A DNA stretch of 64,000 nucleotides, taken from Paenilisteria newyorkensis (GTDB taxonomy: Bacteria > Bacillota > Bacilli > Lactobacillales > Listeriaceae). The notes beneath the pieces are model-generated. The model saw only the letters and a list, made by a program, of their open reading frames with translations. It had not been told where the DNA came from and made no database searches. The first letter of the stretch is position 1, and each line of letters starts with the position of its first letter. Shown here one piece after another: positions 26,866-34,760 of the stretch. Made by a program: the position numbers and the translations under genes. The stretch is taken from assembly GCF_000766145.1 (NCBI RefSeq), contig NZ_JNFB01000009.1:1-64000 (forward strand), written 5' to 3'.

Positions 26866-27453
26866 TTAGTAGGTTCCTTTTTCATTAAAACCGTTTACAA
26901 AAAGCTGAATATCAGAGAAATAGAAGGCATTCACAAAATCCTCGTTCTGAATGGCGAAATCGTATTTGCCTTCTAGATTGGGACTGGCATTGGAATGCGG
27001 ATTCCATTCCACGCTCTGTTCTATGGAAAAGAATGTGTAAGGCTCGCCCGCAAATGCTTGGCTGTTTACCTTGATGCCTGCTTTAGCGGCTTCGTCTGTT
27101 GTTAGCTTTTTCAACTTCTGAGCAGGTATCGATTTCACACCTTCCACGACCATGTTTTCAATAGAGATTGGTAATAGAATAGTGTAGTAGTAAGGGGTTG
27201 TGATGGTTTGGAATTCATCGTAAACGGTGTCCTTCATTGCTAGGATAACGCTAAAATCCCCCTTGGTAGCTGTCATTGTTTTTGTAAACTTCGTTAGGAT
27301 GATATTATCGATGTCTATCTTGTCTTGCATGTCATCGATAGTTATTGCTTTTTCTGGTGGTTTTGATCGCTGTTCTTCGCTGGTTTCAGAGCATCCTGTG
27401 ATGATGGTGAGAGTGAGGATTAGTATTGTGACTAGTATTTTTCTGTATTTCAT
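26866..27453 (-). CDS. Lipoprotein, paralogue of the one at 31201
   Basis: About 195 residues from the ATG at 27453 (MKYRKILVT), which has GGAG eight bases upstream. Signal and lipobox ITGC near residue 20. The mature domain shares with 31201–31869 the blocks KAITIDDMQDKID, LTKFTKTMT, YDEFQTIT-PYYYTILLP, KVNSQAFAGEPYTFFSIEQSV.W and FAIQNEDFVNAFYF. Function unknown. It begins two bases after the stop of the secreted beta-rich protein gene and forms an operon with it. Confidence 0.8.
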   Translation of the reverse strand: MKYRKILVTILILTLTIITGCSETSEEQRSKPPEKAITIDDMQDKIDIDNIILTKFTKTMTATKGDFSVILAMKDTVYDEFQTITTPYYYTILLPISIENMVVEGVKSIPAQKLKKLTTDEAAKAGIKVNSQAFAGEPYTFFSIEQSVEWNPHSNASPNLEGKYDFAIQNEDFVNAFYFSDIQLFVNGFNEKGTY

Positions 27454-27455
27454 TG

Positions 27456-27989
27456 TTAAAACTCCGTCATGGATGAGTATGCTGAATATGTCCAATTACC
27501 GTTGATTGCTTTTTTAGACTGGACGTTTCCTCTAGAATAGGTAACAATGTATCCTGCTGTTGAAACTTTCTGTGAACCATATGCTAGATTAGCATTTTTC
27601 TTTGGCGGGATAGCAAAAGTAACTGTAGTACTCTCTTTTACCGTTTTCCCTACACCGACCTCAGCGGAAACTTTAACACCCGTCTTCATTAAGCCGAACT
27701 CTGCCGCAGTAGATACACTACCTTTCACATACTTCTCCCGTGATACATTGTATTTTACCGTTTGCGTTGTGGATGATGCTTTATTATATGCAGTATGTTG
27801 CCACGTTGGTTGCTTACTAATCGTTTTAGAATAATATTCATACTGCTTACCATCAAACGCTATATATGTGGCTTTCATATTCCCTGTTGCTTGCACAGGC
27901 ACTGCAATACCAAAAGCTAAGATGGTTACTAAAGCCAATATACTCATTTTTTGTATATCCTTAAAAAAGTACCCTTTTCTCTGTTGCAT
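27456..27989 (-). CDS. Secreted beta-rich protein, possibly pore-forming-toxin-like
   Basis: 177 residues, signal peptide ending VPVQA (about 34). The mature part starts with an aromatic region (YIAFDGKQYEYYSKTISKQPTW) and then has long alternating Ser/Thr/Val strands (VSTAAEFGLMKTGVKVSAEVGVG, ESTTVTFAIP) and a short C-terminal region (VSTAGYIVTYSRG). The alternating pattern flanking a short loop recalls the insertion hairpin of aerolysin/ETX-MTX2 toxins, but no signature proves this. RBS GGAGG. Divergent from the subtilase gene. Confidence 0.6.
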   Translation of the reverse strand: MQQRKGYFFKDIQKMSILALVTILAFGIAVPVQATGNMKATYIAFDGKQYEYYSKTISKQPTWQHTAYNKASSTTQTVKYNVSREKYVKGSVSTAAEFGLMKTGVKVSAEVGVGKTVKESTTVTFAIPPKKNANLAYGSQKVSTAGYIVTYSRGNVQSKKAINGNWTYSAYSSMTEF

Positions 27990-28241
27990 TTTTATTCCTC
28001 CATTTTTATATTTTTAGTTTTCTGATATTTATATATATATAATATCTTTATTTGAAGATATTATCAATGATTAACCACCACATTTTGTGTTAAATAATCA
28101 ATCATACCCAAATTGACTGTTTATTTAAGCTTACAAAAAGTTTAATTATTAATGATAAAAATACACTTCAAGGTATTTCTAGTCTATCCAACTAAAGAAT
28201 TACTGCGTATCACTACGCCTCAAAGTCATACCAAATAAATC

Positions 28242-28270
28242 TTGTATTTGCCCGCTTATTTAGATACAAT
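28242..28270 (+). promoter_or_regulatory. Candidate promoter of the subtilase gene
   Basis: TTGTAT (28242–28247), 17-base spacer, TACAAT (28265–28270). The 317-base divergent region (27990–28306) is very AT-rich and also holds an AATATCTT/GAAGATATT hairpin near 28041–28063 and TGATTAACCACCACA/TGTGTTAAATAATCA dyad near 28068–28100; nothing else is recognised. Confidence 0.5.
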
Positions 28271-28306
28271 AACCTAGAACGACATCATATGAAAAGGGGT
28301 TATAAA

Positions 28307-31198
28307 ATGCTTAAAAAACTACTCATTATGCTCACTGTGTTCCTACTTGTCTGCTTACCACTGTCTCAAGTGAAAGCGGTAACAGAGACATCTATTCCTT
28401 CACCCACATTACTGAAGGCGCAAGAGGTTCACAATGATACATTCCCGGCTAAAGAAAGTGAAGCATGGTACAAAATTGTTGCACCTGCAACCAAAGATTC
28501 TGGTCACACACATTTTAAGGTAACGTTAACTAGTAAACAAATACTATCGATGGCGATATATCCAAGTAAGGATCAAGCCTTAGATGACGAAACATTCTTT
28601 AATTATCGCGTGGGTACTGGCGAAAAAAACACGGTAAGCGTTAACTTCCCAGATGCATGGAATGGCGAATACTGGTTGAAAGTTTCCTACATACCAGAAG
28701 AGGATCCTTCGACAGTGGTTGCGCCGTATTCGCTTAAATATGAAGAAGTGTTCTTACCACCGAATTATCCTGCTGAACAAGACGCGAATTGTGCTGTGGA
28801 AACAGCCCTAACTGGCAAAGATGGTGCGGCAGATATTCTAAAAGATGCACGGTCGATTCGCGATGTTTTGCTGGCAAGTTCTGATGCTGGTAAAGACATT
28901 TCTAAACTCTACTACAAAGCTTCTCCATTTTTAGTGAAAGAATTCTTGCTAAATAGCAGTGCACGAACAACTGTCTACAATAATTTAAAAGTTTTACGCC
29001 CAGTTATTAAAGCCGCTGCAGAAAAACGTGAGTATACGATTTCAAAAGAAGAAGCGAAAGCGTTCAATACGATTTCAAGCCTCATCAAAGACGCAGTTCC
29101 TACTTCTCTTGCCAATCAAATCACGGCATTAGAAAATAAGATTGATAGCCAAAACATGTCTGGTAGCAGTTTGAGCAGTATTTTTGGTAGCTTGGATATC
29201 TCGACAACGTTTGCGAAATCAGGTACAAGTAAGTTTATCGTTAAGCTGAAACCGAATGCTTCCGCCAAAAGCCTTGTGAAAAAAGCGAGTGCTTACAGTA
29301 TGGAGACGACAGAACTTGATGATTCAGCGTCTACAGCGATGGACGATTTCTACACTGTGTACCAACCGACGTCTGATAATTCTCTGAAAAGTTTCAGCAA
29401 AAGTGAGGCAAATACGCGCAAACAAGCGATTGATAGCCTTCCTGATGTAGAATATGTGGAAGAAGTCACGACTTATACGAAAACAAATGGTACGTACGAT
29501 GCTTACCAATGGGCGATTAACAAAAATTCTGTCTTGAAAGATGCCACCAATGTCGATATTCAGCAAGATGATTTTTGGAAAGCAACGGCGAGTCAGAAAT
29601 TAGCGGCAGTTAAAGTTGCCGTCGTAGATACTGGTGTTAATAGCCGTTTGAAAGAGCTTCAAGGCAGAGTTGATAACAATAATGCTAAGAATTTTGTTGA
29701 TCCAAATGGTGAAGGTTCCGCGATGGACGATAACAATCATGGTACGCATGTTGCAGGAGTTATCGCAGCGAACGCCGACAATAATTTAGGCATGAAAGGT
29801 ATGGCAAAAAACGCAACCATTCTGCCAGTAAAAGTCCTGAATGCCGATGGTGATGGCGATACGGATGCGATTGCTCGCGGGATTCAATATGCGATTGATC
29901 AAAAAGTAGATGTCATCAATCTGAGCCTTGGTGGATCGTATAGCCGCACGATTGAATATGTACTGAAAAATGCAGATGCAAAAGGAATCACAGTGGTGGC
30001 AGCGAGCGGTAATGACGGTATGGAGGAGATTTCCTATCCTGCTTATTCTAAATACACGATTGCAGTCGGCGCAACGAATCCATTTGGCATTGTAGCTGAT
30101 TATTCCAACTACGGACGCGAGCTAGATGTCGTAGCACCAGGAAGTAAAATTGCCAGCACGATTCCTGATGGAAATATCGCTTACATGGACGGTACAAGTA
30201 TGGCCACACCTCACGTTGCAGCCCTTGTCAGTCTTCTAAAAGGTCAAAATAAAGCCTTGAAACCTGCTGAAATACGCCAAATTTTGCGTACAACAACGAA
30301 TCCGCTTGCGTTTTCAGGTGAAGAGAATAAATATGCCGAAGAAGACGAGGTTATGTATGACGAATACGGCGAAGTAATCCCAGCGCTACCATTACCAGCA
30401 TTTTTCGATATCGAATCTGGATACGGTAAAATCAACGTTTGGCATGCCCTATCGAAAAACGTGATTAAGGCGAAACCAGTAACACTTTATGACAACACTA
30501 ACTATGCCACAGGAAAAGTCCCGGCAAACACCGAAGTGAAAGTTTTCCAAGGCACGAAGAAAATCGGTGAAGGGAAAGCCGCGGCGAATGGCCAATATAA
30601 AGTCTGGATTCCATTGCAAAAAGCTGGCAACAAGCTAACGCTGACTTTCAAAAACGGTACCAACGAAACAAAAGCACGCATCATTGTCGCAAAAGGCGTT
30701 GCACCAGCAGCTCCGAAAGTAACGACATTCACAGATAAAGACACGCAAATCAAAGGACAGACGGTAGAATCCGCCAAAGTTGTCGTGAAAAACAGCAAAA
30801 ATCAAGTGGTTGCGACTGGAAATGCAACGACAACTGGCGCATTCAACCTACGAATCGCCAAACAACCCGCAAACACTAAGTTAAGTGTCCAAGTCACAGA
30901 TATCGCGAAACGTGTGAGTAAGGCTACAGTCATCACAGTAAAAGACGTGACTCCGCCAAAAGCACCAACAGTCAACACGATTAAGAGCACTGCAACAACC
31001 GTTACTGGCACAGGTGAAAAAGGCGCGACAGTATGCGTTTACTTCCAGACGAAATTACTCGGCTCAGCAAAAGTCGATGCGAAAGGCAAATACAGCGTCA
31101 AAATACCGAAGCAGAAAGTCGGAACTGGTCTTTCTATTAAGCAATTTGATGCCGCGAATAATGTGAGTCCTGTTGTGAATAAAAAAGTGGTTAAATAA
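28307..31198 (+). CDS. Secreted subtilisin-like serine protease (S8) with C-terminal Ig-like modules
   Basis: 963 residues from the ATG at 28307 (MLKKLLIML), preceded by AAAAGGGG; the frame opens 18 bases earlier without an RBS. Signal peptide, then a pre-peptidase-like beta domain (about 40–150), a helical region and an I9-like segment (SKFIVKLKPNASAKSL). The catalytic domain has D441 (VVDTGVN), H478 (NNHGTHVAG) and S631 (DGTSMATPHVA). Three Ig-like modules follow (about 720–963; KVTTFTDKDTQIKGQT, TVNTIKSTATTVTGTG). No LPXTG. It is an extracellular endopeptidase; substrate unknown. Flanked by two paralogous lipoproteins, the second starting 2 bases after its stop. Confidence 0.93.
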   Translation: MLKKLLIMLTVFLLVCLPLSQVKAVTETSIPSPTLLKAQEVHNDTFPAKESEAWYKIVAPATKDSGHTHFKVTLTSKQILSMAIYPSKDQALDDETFFNYRVGTGEKNTVSVNFPDAWNGEYWLKVSYIPEEDPSTVVAPYSLKYEEVFLPPNYPAEQDANCAVETALTGKDGAADILKDARSIRDVLLASSDAGKDISKLYYKASPFLVKEFLLNSSARTTVYNNLKVLRPVIKAAAEKREYTISKEEAKAFNTISSLIKDAVPTSLANQITALENKIDSQNMSGSSLSSIFGSLDISTTFAKSGTSKFIVKLKPNASAKSLVKKASAYSMETTELDDSASTAMDDFYTVYQPTSDNSLKSFSKSEANTRKQAIDSLPDVEYVEEVTTYTKTNGTYDAYQWAINKNSVLKDATNVDIQQDDFWKATASQKLAAVKVAVVDTGVNSRLKELQGRVDNNNAKNFVDPNGEGSAMDDNNHGTHVAGVIAANADNNLGMKGMAKNATILPVKVLNADGDGDTDAIARGIQYAIDQKVDVINLSLGGSYSRTIEYVLKNADAKGITVVAASGNDGMEEISYPAYSKYTIAVGATNPFGIVADYSNYGRELDVVAPGSKIASTIPDGNIAYMDGTSMATPHVAALVSLLKGQNKALKPAEIRQILRTTTNPLAFSGEENKYAEEDEVMYDEYGEVIPALPLPAFFDIESGYGKINVWHALSKNVIKAKPVTLYDNTNYATGKVPANTEVKVFQGTKKIGEGKAAANGQYKVWIPLQKAGNKLTLTFKNGTNETKARIIVAKGVAPAAPKVTTFTDKDTQIKGQTVESAKVVVKNSKNQVVATGNATTTGAFNLRIAKQPANTKLSVQVTDIAKRVSKATVITVKDVTPPKAPTVNTIKSTATTVTGTGEKGATVCVYFQTKLLGSAKVDAKGKYSVKIPKQKVGTGLSIKQFDAANNVSPVVNKKVVK

Positions 31199-31200
31199 CG

Positions 31201-31869
31201 ATGTCCGTTTTAAAATATCCAATTTTTGTCCTATTGCTTGGTAGCCTTATTTTCAATGTATCCTGTTCGAATGACGATAGCGCTCCTAGTAAAGCTCCTG
31301 CCGTAGAAAAAGCTGTAACCATCGACAATATGCAGAGGAAGATTGATGTTAATGACATGACTCTAGCAAAATTCACAAAGAAGATGACCGGAAATATCGG
31401 GCATTTAACATTGATACTAGGCATCAAAAGCACGACGTATGATACATTGGAAACCGTTACTGATCCCTATTATTATACATTCCTATTACCAGAGAACATG
31501 GCAGCACGTGTCAAACCTGTTCCTGCTGCTCGTGTTATGGTATTGGACGACGTTGCTATCAAAAAAAATGGAATCAACGTGAATAGTTTTTCTTTTGCCG
31601 GTGAGCGCTATACTTTTTTAGAGATAGAGCAATCTATTGTGTGGGACGCTAATTCAGATATTCCGCATAACTTGGATGGCCTATACCACTTCGCAATTCA
31701 AAATAAAAACTATGAAAACGCCTTTTACTTCCATGATGTGCAGACTTTTGTGACTGCTTTTGAACAAGAAGATTCCTATCAGAATAACGAAAGAAGCGCC
31801 AAACCATCAGGGGTCGGTGCTTCTTTTTCGTTATTTATTTCTCTAACTCGACTACTCGATATTTCTTAA
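31201..31869 (+). CDS. Lipoprotein co-transcribed with the subtilase
   Basis: 222 residues, lipobox VSCS near residue 22. Paralogue of 26866–27453 (shared KAVTIDNMQRKIDVND, LAKFTKKMT, YDTLETVTDPYYYTFLLP, FAGERYTFLEIEQSI.W, FAIQNKNYENAFYF). It starts two bases after the protease stop, so it is probably translationally coupled. The paralogue ends about where this protein reads EQEDSYQ; the remaining 28 residues are encoded by a terminator hairpin and beyond, suggesting loss of the original stop. Role unknown; a chaperone or inhibitor of the protease is possible. Confidence 0.8.
   Translation: MSVLKYPIFVLLLGSLIFNVSCSNDDSAPSKAPAVEKAVTIDNMQRKIDVNDMTLAKFTKKMTGNIGHLTLILGIKSTTYDTLETVTDPYYYTFLLPENMAARVKPVPAARVMVLDDVAIKKNGINVNSFSFAGERYTFLEIEQSIVWDANSDIPHNLDGLYHFAIQNKNYENAFYFHDVQTFVTAFEQEDSYQNNERSAKPSGVGASFSLFISLTRLLDIS
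31790..31828 (+). terminator. Rho-independent terminator overlapping the lipoprotein 3' end
   Basis: Stem AAAGAAGCGCC (31790–31800) with GGTGCTTCTTT (31816–31826), one G·U pair, then a T-run. It lies inside the annotated reading frame. Confidence 0.8.
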
Positions 31870-32089
31870 AATTAACCACCGTACGCACTGGTGCATTGTG
31901 CTCTTTTTGCAAATCTTCGTCAATCGCTACGATCGCTGAGTTGATCAGCATTTTTTCGATTCGGCCGAAGTATAGTTTATCTTCGCGTTCCCACGTCACG
32001 TAATCCTCTATTTCCCCTTGTATCTCGGGGTTCAACTTTGGAGCTTTCCGCAGTTCTAGTAAATTCACACCTTGATTTTCTACTGGCAT
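31835..32089 (-). CDS. Small DUF2187-like protein
   Basis: About 84 residues from the ATG at 32089 (MPVENQGVN), which has GAGG eight bases upstream; a GTG at 32098 is also in frame. A small SH3-like barrel is likely (EDYVTWEREDKLYFGRIEKMLINSAIVAID, VNFKKYRVVE), as in DUF2187 proteins. Its 3' end overlaps the convergent lipoprotein frame by 35 bases. Function unknown. Confidence 0.65.
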   Translation of the reverse strand: MPVENQGVNLLELRKAPKLNPEIQGEIEDYVTWEREDKLYFGRIEKMLINSAIVAIDEDLQKEHNAPVRTVVNFKKYRVVELEK

Positions 32090-32179
32090 TTCATTCACCT
32101 CTTTTATCTAGTATAGCGTATGTTGGGGGAATTAGATAGGTTGGGTGTTGGGGGCGGTTACTATTCGTTATTTGGAGGT

Positions 32180-32262
32180 GTTCGAACAGGCACTGGGGGA
32201 TTACCTGCTCGCTTCGCTCTCATGCATATTGGAGTTGTAACTCACTTCGTTTGAACAACTCC
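32180..32262 (+). repeat. Second copy of the dnaX-type hairpin element
   Basis: TGCATATTGG continues into a 10-bp perfect stem (TTGGAGTTGT … ACAACTCCAA) with a loop AACTCACTTCGTTTGA. The loop and left flank match the dnaX leader element (25321–25392, opposite orientation), while the stem bases differ but remain paired. The surrounding 32099–32260 has no gene. Confidence 0.7.
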
Positions 32263-32264
32263 AA

Positions 32265-32299
32265 CAAAAAAGCCTCCTCTAAATGAAGAAAGAAGGCTT
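32265..32299 (-). terminator. Terminator of the SRP RNA gene
   Basis: Minus strand AAGCCTTCT … AGAGGAGGCTTTTTT, a GC-containing stem followed by six Ts, about 20 bases past the RNA 3' end. Confidence 0.8.
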
Positions 32300-32317
32300 G
32301 TATCGTTTTAAATTATA

Positions 32318-32590
32318 ATGCCATGCACCTTATTCTGGCGATGTATCCATCTGCGTTACCTTTGCAGTTAGCTCAGCCCAGGCGACCTCACGGCACATGG
32401 AAAGCACTGATTAATGCTGCTTCCTTCCGGACCTGACATGGTTCACAGGTTCCCATTGCGCAAGACCCAAACGTCAACACCACTTACAAAGGGCTGACCA
32501 AACAGGTACAAAGCCTCGATAAGGAATTCAACCCCACTAGAGCGGATTGTGGGTTACAGGGCTCCGCTACGTCCCCATCTAGCATGACAA
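32318..32590 (-). ncRNA. ffs: Signal recognition particle RNA (large Bacillus type)
   Basis: On the minus strand the conserved domain IV is plain: GGGTCTTGCGCAATGGGAAC, CTGTGAACCATGTCAGGTCC and GGAAGGAAGCAGCATTAATC. The 5' half (GGGGACGTAGCGGAGCCC, TGTAACCCACAATCCGC) matches the Alu-domain part of the ~270-nt SRP RNA of Bacillus and Listeria. Ends are estimated to within about 10 bases. It guides Ffh-dependent membrane targeting. Proximity to dnaX is typical for the group. Confidence 0.95.
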
Positions 32591-32680
32591 ATTAGCTGCC
32601 ATTTTTAAAAACGGCTCACTTATAAATATACCTTTCTTTCATGGAAAAGGCAAGTGGAAACATGGGTTTCGTGAATAAAA

Positions 32681-32977
32681 CTAGGAGTCTTTTTTTAGGA
32701 TATGATCCATCTTATCTTTTCGAATCTGCCGTAATTGGTCATCAAGCGCTATCCATTCGCTAGATGTTGGTGGGAATCTCCATAGAAAAGTTGTTGTGGT
32801 ATCTAGTGTTCTATCTTCTGTATCTCCTACTAAGCGCAATGGATTAGGTGTTAAATCTAGGCCGTTTGTTTTAGCTTCATTTGGATTGCTTTGAATTTAA
32901 AATAGGGGGCGCCAGTAAAACGCGGATTTACCCGCTAAAGATAAAACTTCTGGATTGTTTTGCAAATAAATAGTCAT
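32681..32977 (-). pseudogene. Remnant of a small gene with an in-frame stop
   Basis: 99 codons in one frame: MTIYLQNNPEVL… then TAA at codon 27 (32897–32899), then coding-like sequence (NGLDLTPNPLRLVGDTEDR, TTTTFLWRFPPTSSEW, IALDDQLRQIRKDKMDHI) to a normal stop. The proposed ATG has no RBS and is preceded by a stop, so the true start is probably lost. Family not recognised. Alternatively two unrelated tiny frames. Confidence 0.45.
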
Positions 32978-32985
32978 TCAATTAC

Positions 32986-33528
32986 TTAACGTTCTAGCCA
33001 TTGATCCCATCGAAGCAATATCCAATGTTCTCCCTTCGAAAGAACACCTTCTTCCTGTAACAGGCGCTTTTGGCTTAGGAGGTATTCTCTCGTACAATTC
33101 ATATAGATAGCCATCTCTTTTTGTGTGACTACTGATGGGATAAAACAATCCGCTCCGGATGAGATACCGATTTCTTTTCCCATCTGAAATAATAGGGTAT
33201 ACAGTCGTTCTTTTGTTGGTAAATTATAGAATTGGATGCGTGTTGATAATCCTGCAATTAATTTTTCATTCCATTCGTTTCGTCGGTTTAACAACTCGAG
33301 TGTGCGTTCCACTGGCATTCGAATCAACGTGACATCTGATTTTGCCTCAAATTGAAGGGAATGCTTACTGACATGTGTTTTGACTAGAATTATATCGCCT
33401 TGTTTAGCGAAATAAATGAGTTGTTTCCCCGCTTTGCAAGCCACATAACCTTTACTGATAATATAATCTCCTATATTTGTGATTGTTTCATTCTTTTTTA
33501 GTTGAACGATTTCATCTGTTTGGTACAT
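32986..33528 (-). CDS. Crp/Fnr-family regulator at the end of the EPS operon
   Basis: 180 residues from the ATG at 33528 (MYQTDEIVQL), with AAGGAG eight bases upstream; the longer open frame to 33795 overlaps the polymerase gene and is not credible. The N-terminal barrel is short (GKQLIYFAKQGDIILVKT) and a winged HTH follows (VVTQKEMAIYMNCTREYLLSQKRLLQEEGVL). It lies 17 bases after the putative polymerase stop, so it is probably the last gene of the operon and may feed back on it. Confidence 0.8.
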   Translation of the reverse strand: MYQTDEIVQLKKNETITNIGDYIISKGYVACKAGKQLIYFAKQGDIILVKTHVSKHSLQFEAKSDVTLIRMPVERTLELLNRRNEWNEKLIAGLSTRIQFYNLPTKERLYTLLFQMGKEIGISSGADCFIPSVVTQKEMAIYMNCTREYLLSQKRLLQEEGVLSKGEHWILLRWDQWLER

Positions 33529-33545
33529 ACTTTTCTCCTTCCAGC

Positions 33546-34753
33546 TTATTCTTTTATTTCCTTCGTCAAAGTGATCATATACAATACCATTAACATCACG
33601 CTCACAATGCTTCCCGATGCCAATAACGTATCGACAGGACTTGTGCAAAGAGCATAAACGAATGGAAAAACAACAAGTATTTTGAGTTTGAAGTTTCCTT
33701 TTGTAGAGCGAATAATAGCGATTAACGTGACAATAAATAGACATACTAATACAATCGCTCCCAAAAAACCCGTTTCTCCAATAATCATTGCCCAATAAGA
33801 ATCTGTGATAAACGTTGGATTAAATTGGGATAAGCCCCAAACGTGTGTCAAATGGTATTCATTGTAGAGTGGTGAATAATCTAGACGCGAGGCATTCGAA
33901 CCAAACATGCCTAATCCCGCTCCAAATGGTGCATGATTCTTTGCAATCTCAACCGATGTTCGTAATAATACACCTCGTGCTTCTGTATTTGCAGCACCAA
34001 ATTGGTCGGCAATTCGATCCCAACTAAACCATACGAGAAATCCGCCCAATAAAAGAACAATAGATACAGGAAGTCGTTTCATATGCGGTAAAATCAATAG
34101 CAGTAAGAAAAAACAGAGATAAATGCCGATTGCGGTGCTTCTTCCAGCCGTCATAATCAACAAAAAATTGAGTAGTACATACATATATGGCACACGTGTT
34201 TTCTGTAAAAAAGCGAAGAAAACCATCATGACCGTGAATAAAATAACAACCATACTAAACGGAGCTGGGTGGCCAAAGCCATAAGAATAGGTCGCCATAC
34301 CAAACCGCGTATCAAAAGCTACCATGATTGGAGTAACTAGGTTTAAAGCATAGGCCGCCATACATAACCCTGTAACAACCAAGCCACTTTCTTCATCCAC
34401 GGAATCGTTGACAGCAGATGAGTACCTTGTAATAGTATATGCCCGCAGTAAAAGAGAATCAGGAATTTTACCATTCCAAAAAAAGTGTATAACTGCATCC
34501 AAATCGTGCTATGCGCTGTATCAAACAAGTTAGGTATCATAGCAATAAGGAGAAAACAACTGCACAAAATAAAAGCTAAAATACTCCAACCATCTAGCAT
34601 TTTCCTTTGTTGTTTCTCAAGGAAAAACGTTTTAATGAAGGCTGCACCCATAAACAAGAATACAATTATTTCATCTACATACCCGAATATAGGGTTGATT
34701 GTCTCCAATAAGTTGGAACATAAAGCTACTAGAAAAAGTATCATAAATACCAT
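33546..34753 (-). pseudogene. O-antigen polymerase/ligase-like (Wzy) gene with a frameshift
   Basis: Two overlapping frames together encode a polytopic membrane protein of about 400 residues. The upstream frame (ending …STIPWMKKVAW) gives the first helices, and the downstream frame (…SGLVVTGLCMAAYALNL) gives the rest, including the large loop with GRSTAIG and APFGAGLGMFG typical of Wzy/RfaL (Wzy_C) proteins. The frames join near 34388–34395, where one additional A in ATGAAGAAAGTGG would restore MKKSGLVV. The start at 34753 (MVFMILFLV) is inferred; the frame opens at 34813 inside the flippase gene. Expected role: polymerisation of lipid-linked repeat units outside the membrane. Sequencing error remains possible. 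Confidence 0.75.
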
Positions 34754-34760
34754 GAATGAT

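Noticed and set aside
32318..32590. tmRNA or RNase P RNA instead of SRP RNA
   Set aside because: The GGAAGGAAGCAGC and GGTCC elements of SRP domain IV are present, and no tRNA-like or P4 features are seen.
33529..33795. N-terminal 89-residue extension of the Crp/Fnr gene at 32986
   Set aside because: Composition is unlike the family, it overlaps the polymerase gene, and a good RBS sits before the ATG at 33528.
34380..34400. Programmed −1 frameshift joining the two wzy frames
   Set aside because: The site ATG AAG AAA GTG has no X XXY YYZ slippery heptamer and no clear downstream structure; a single-base deletion explains it better.
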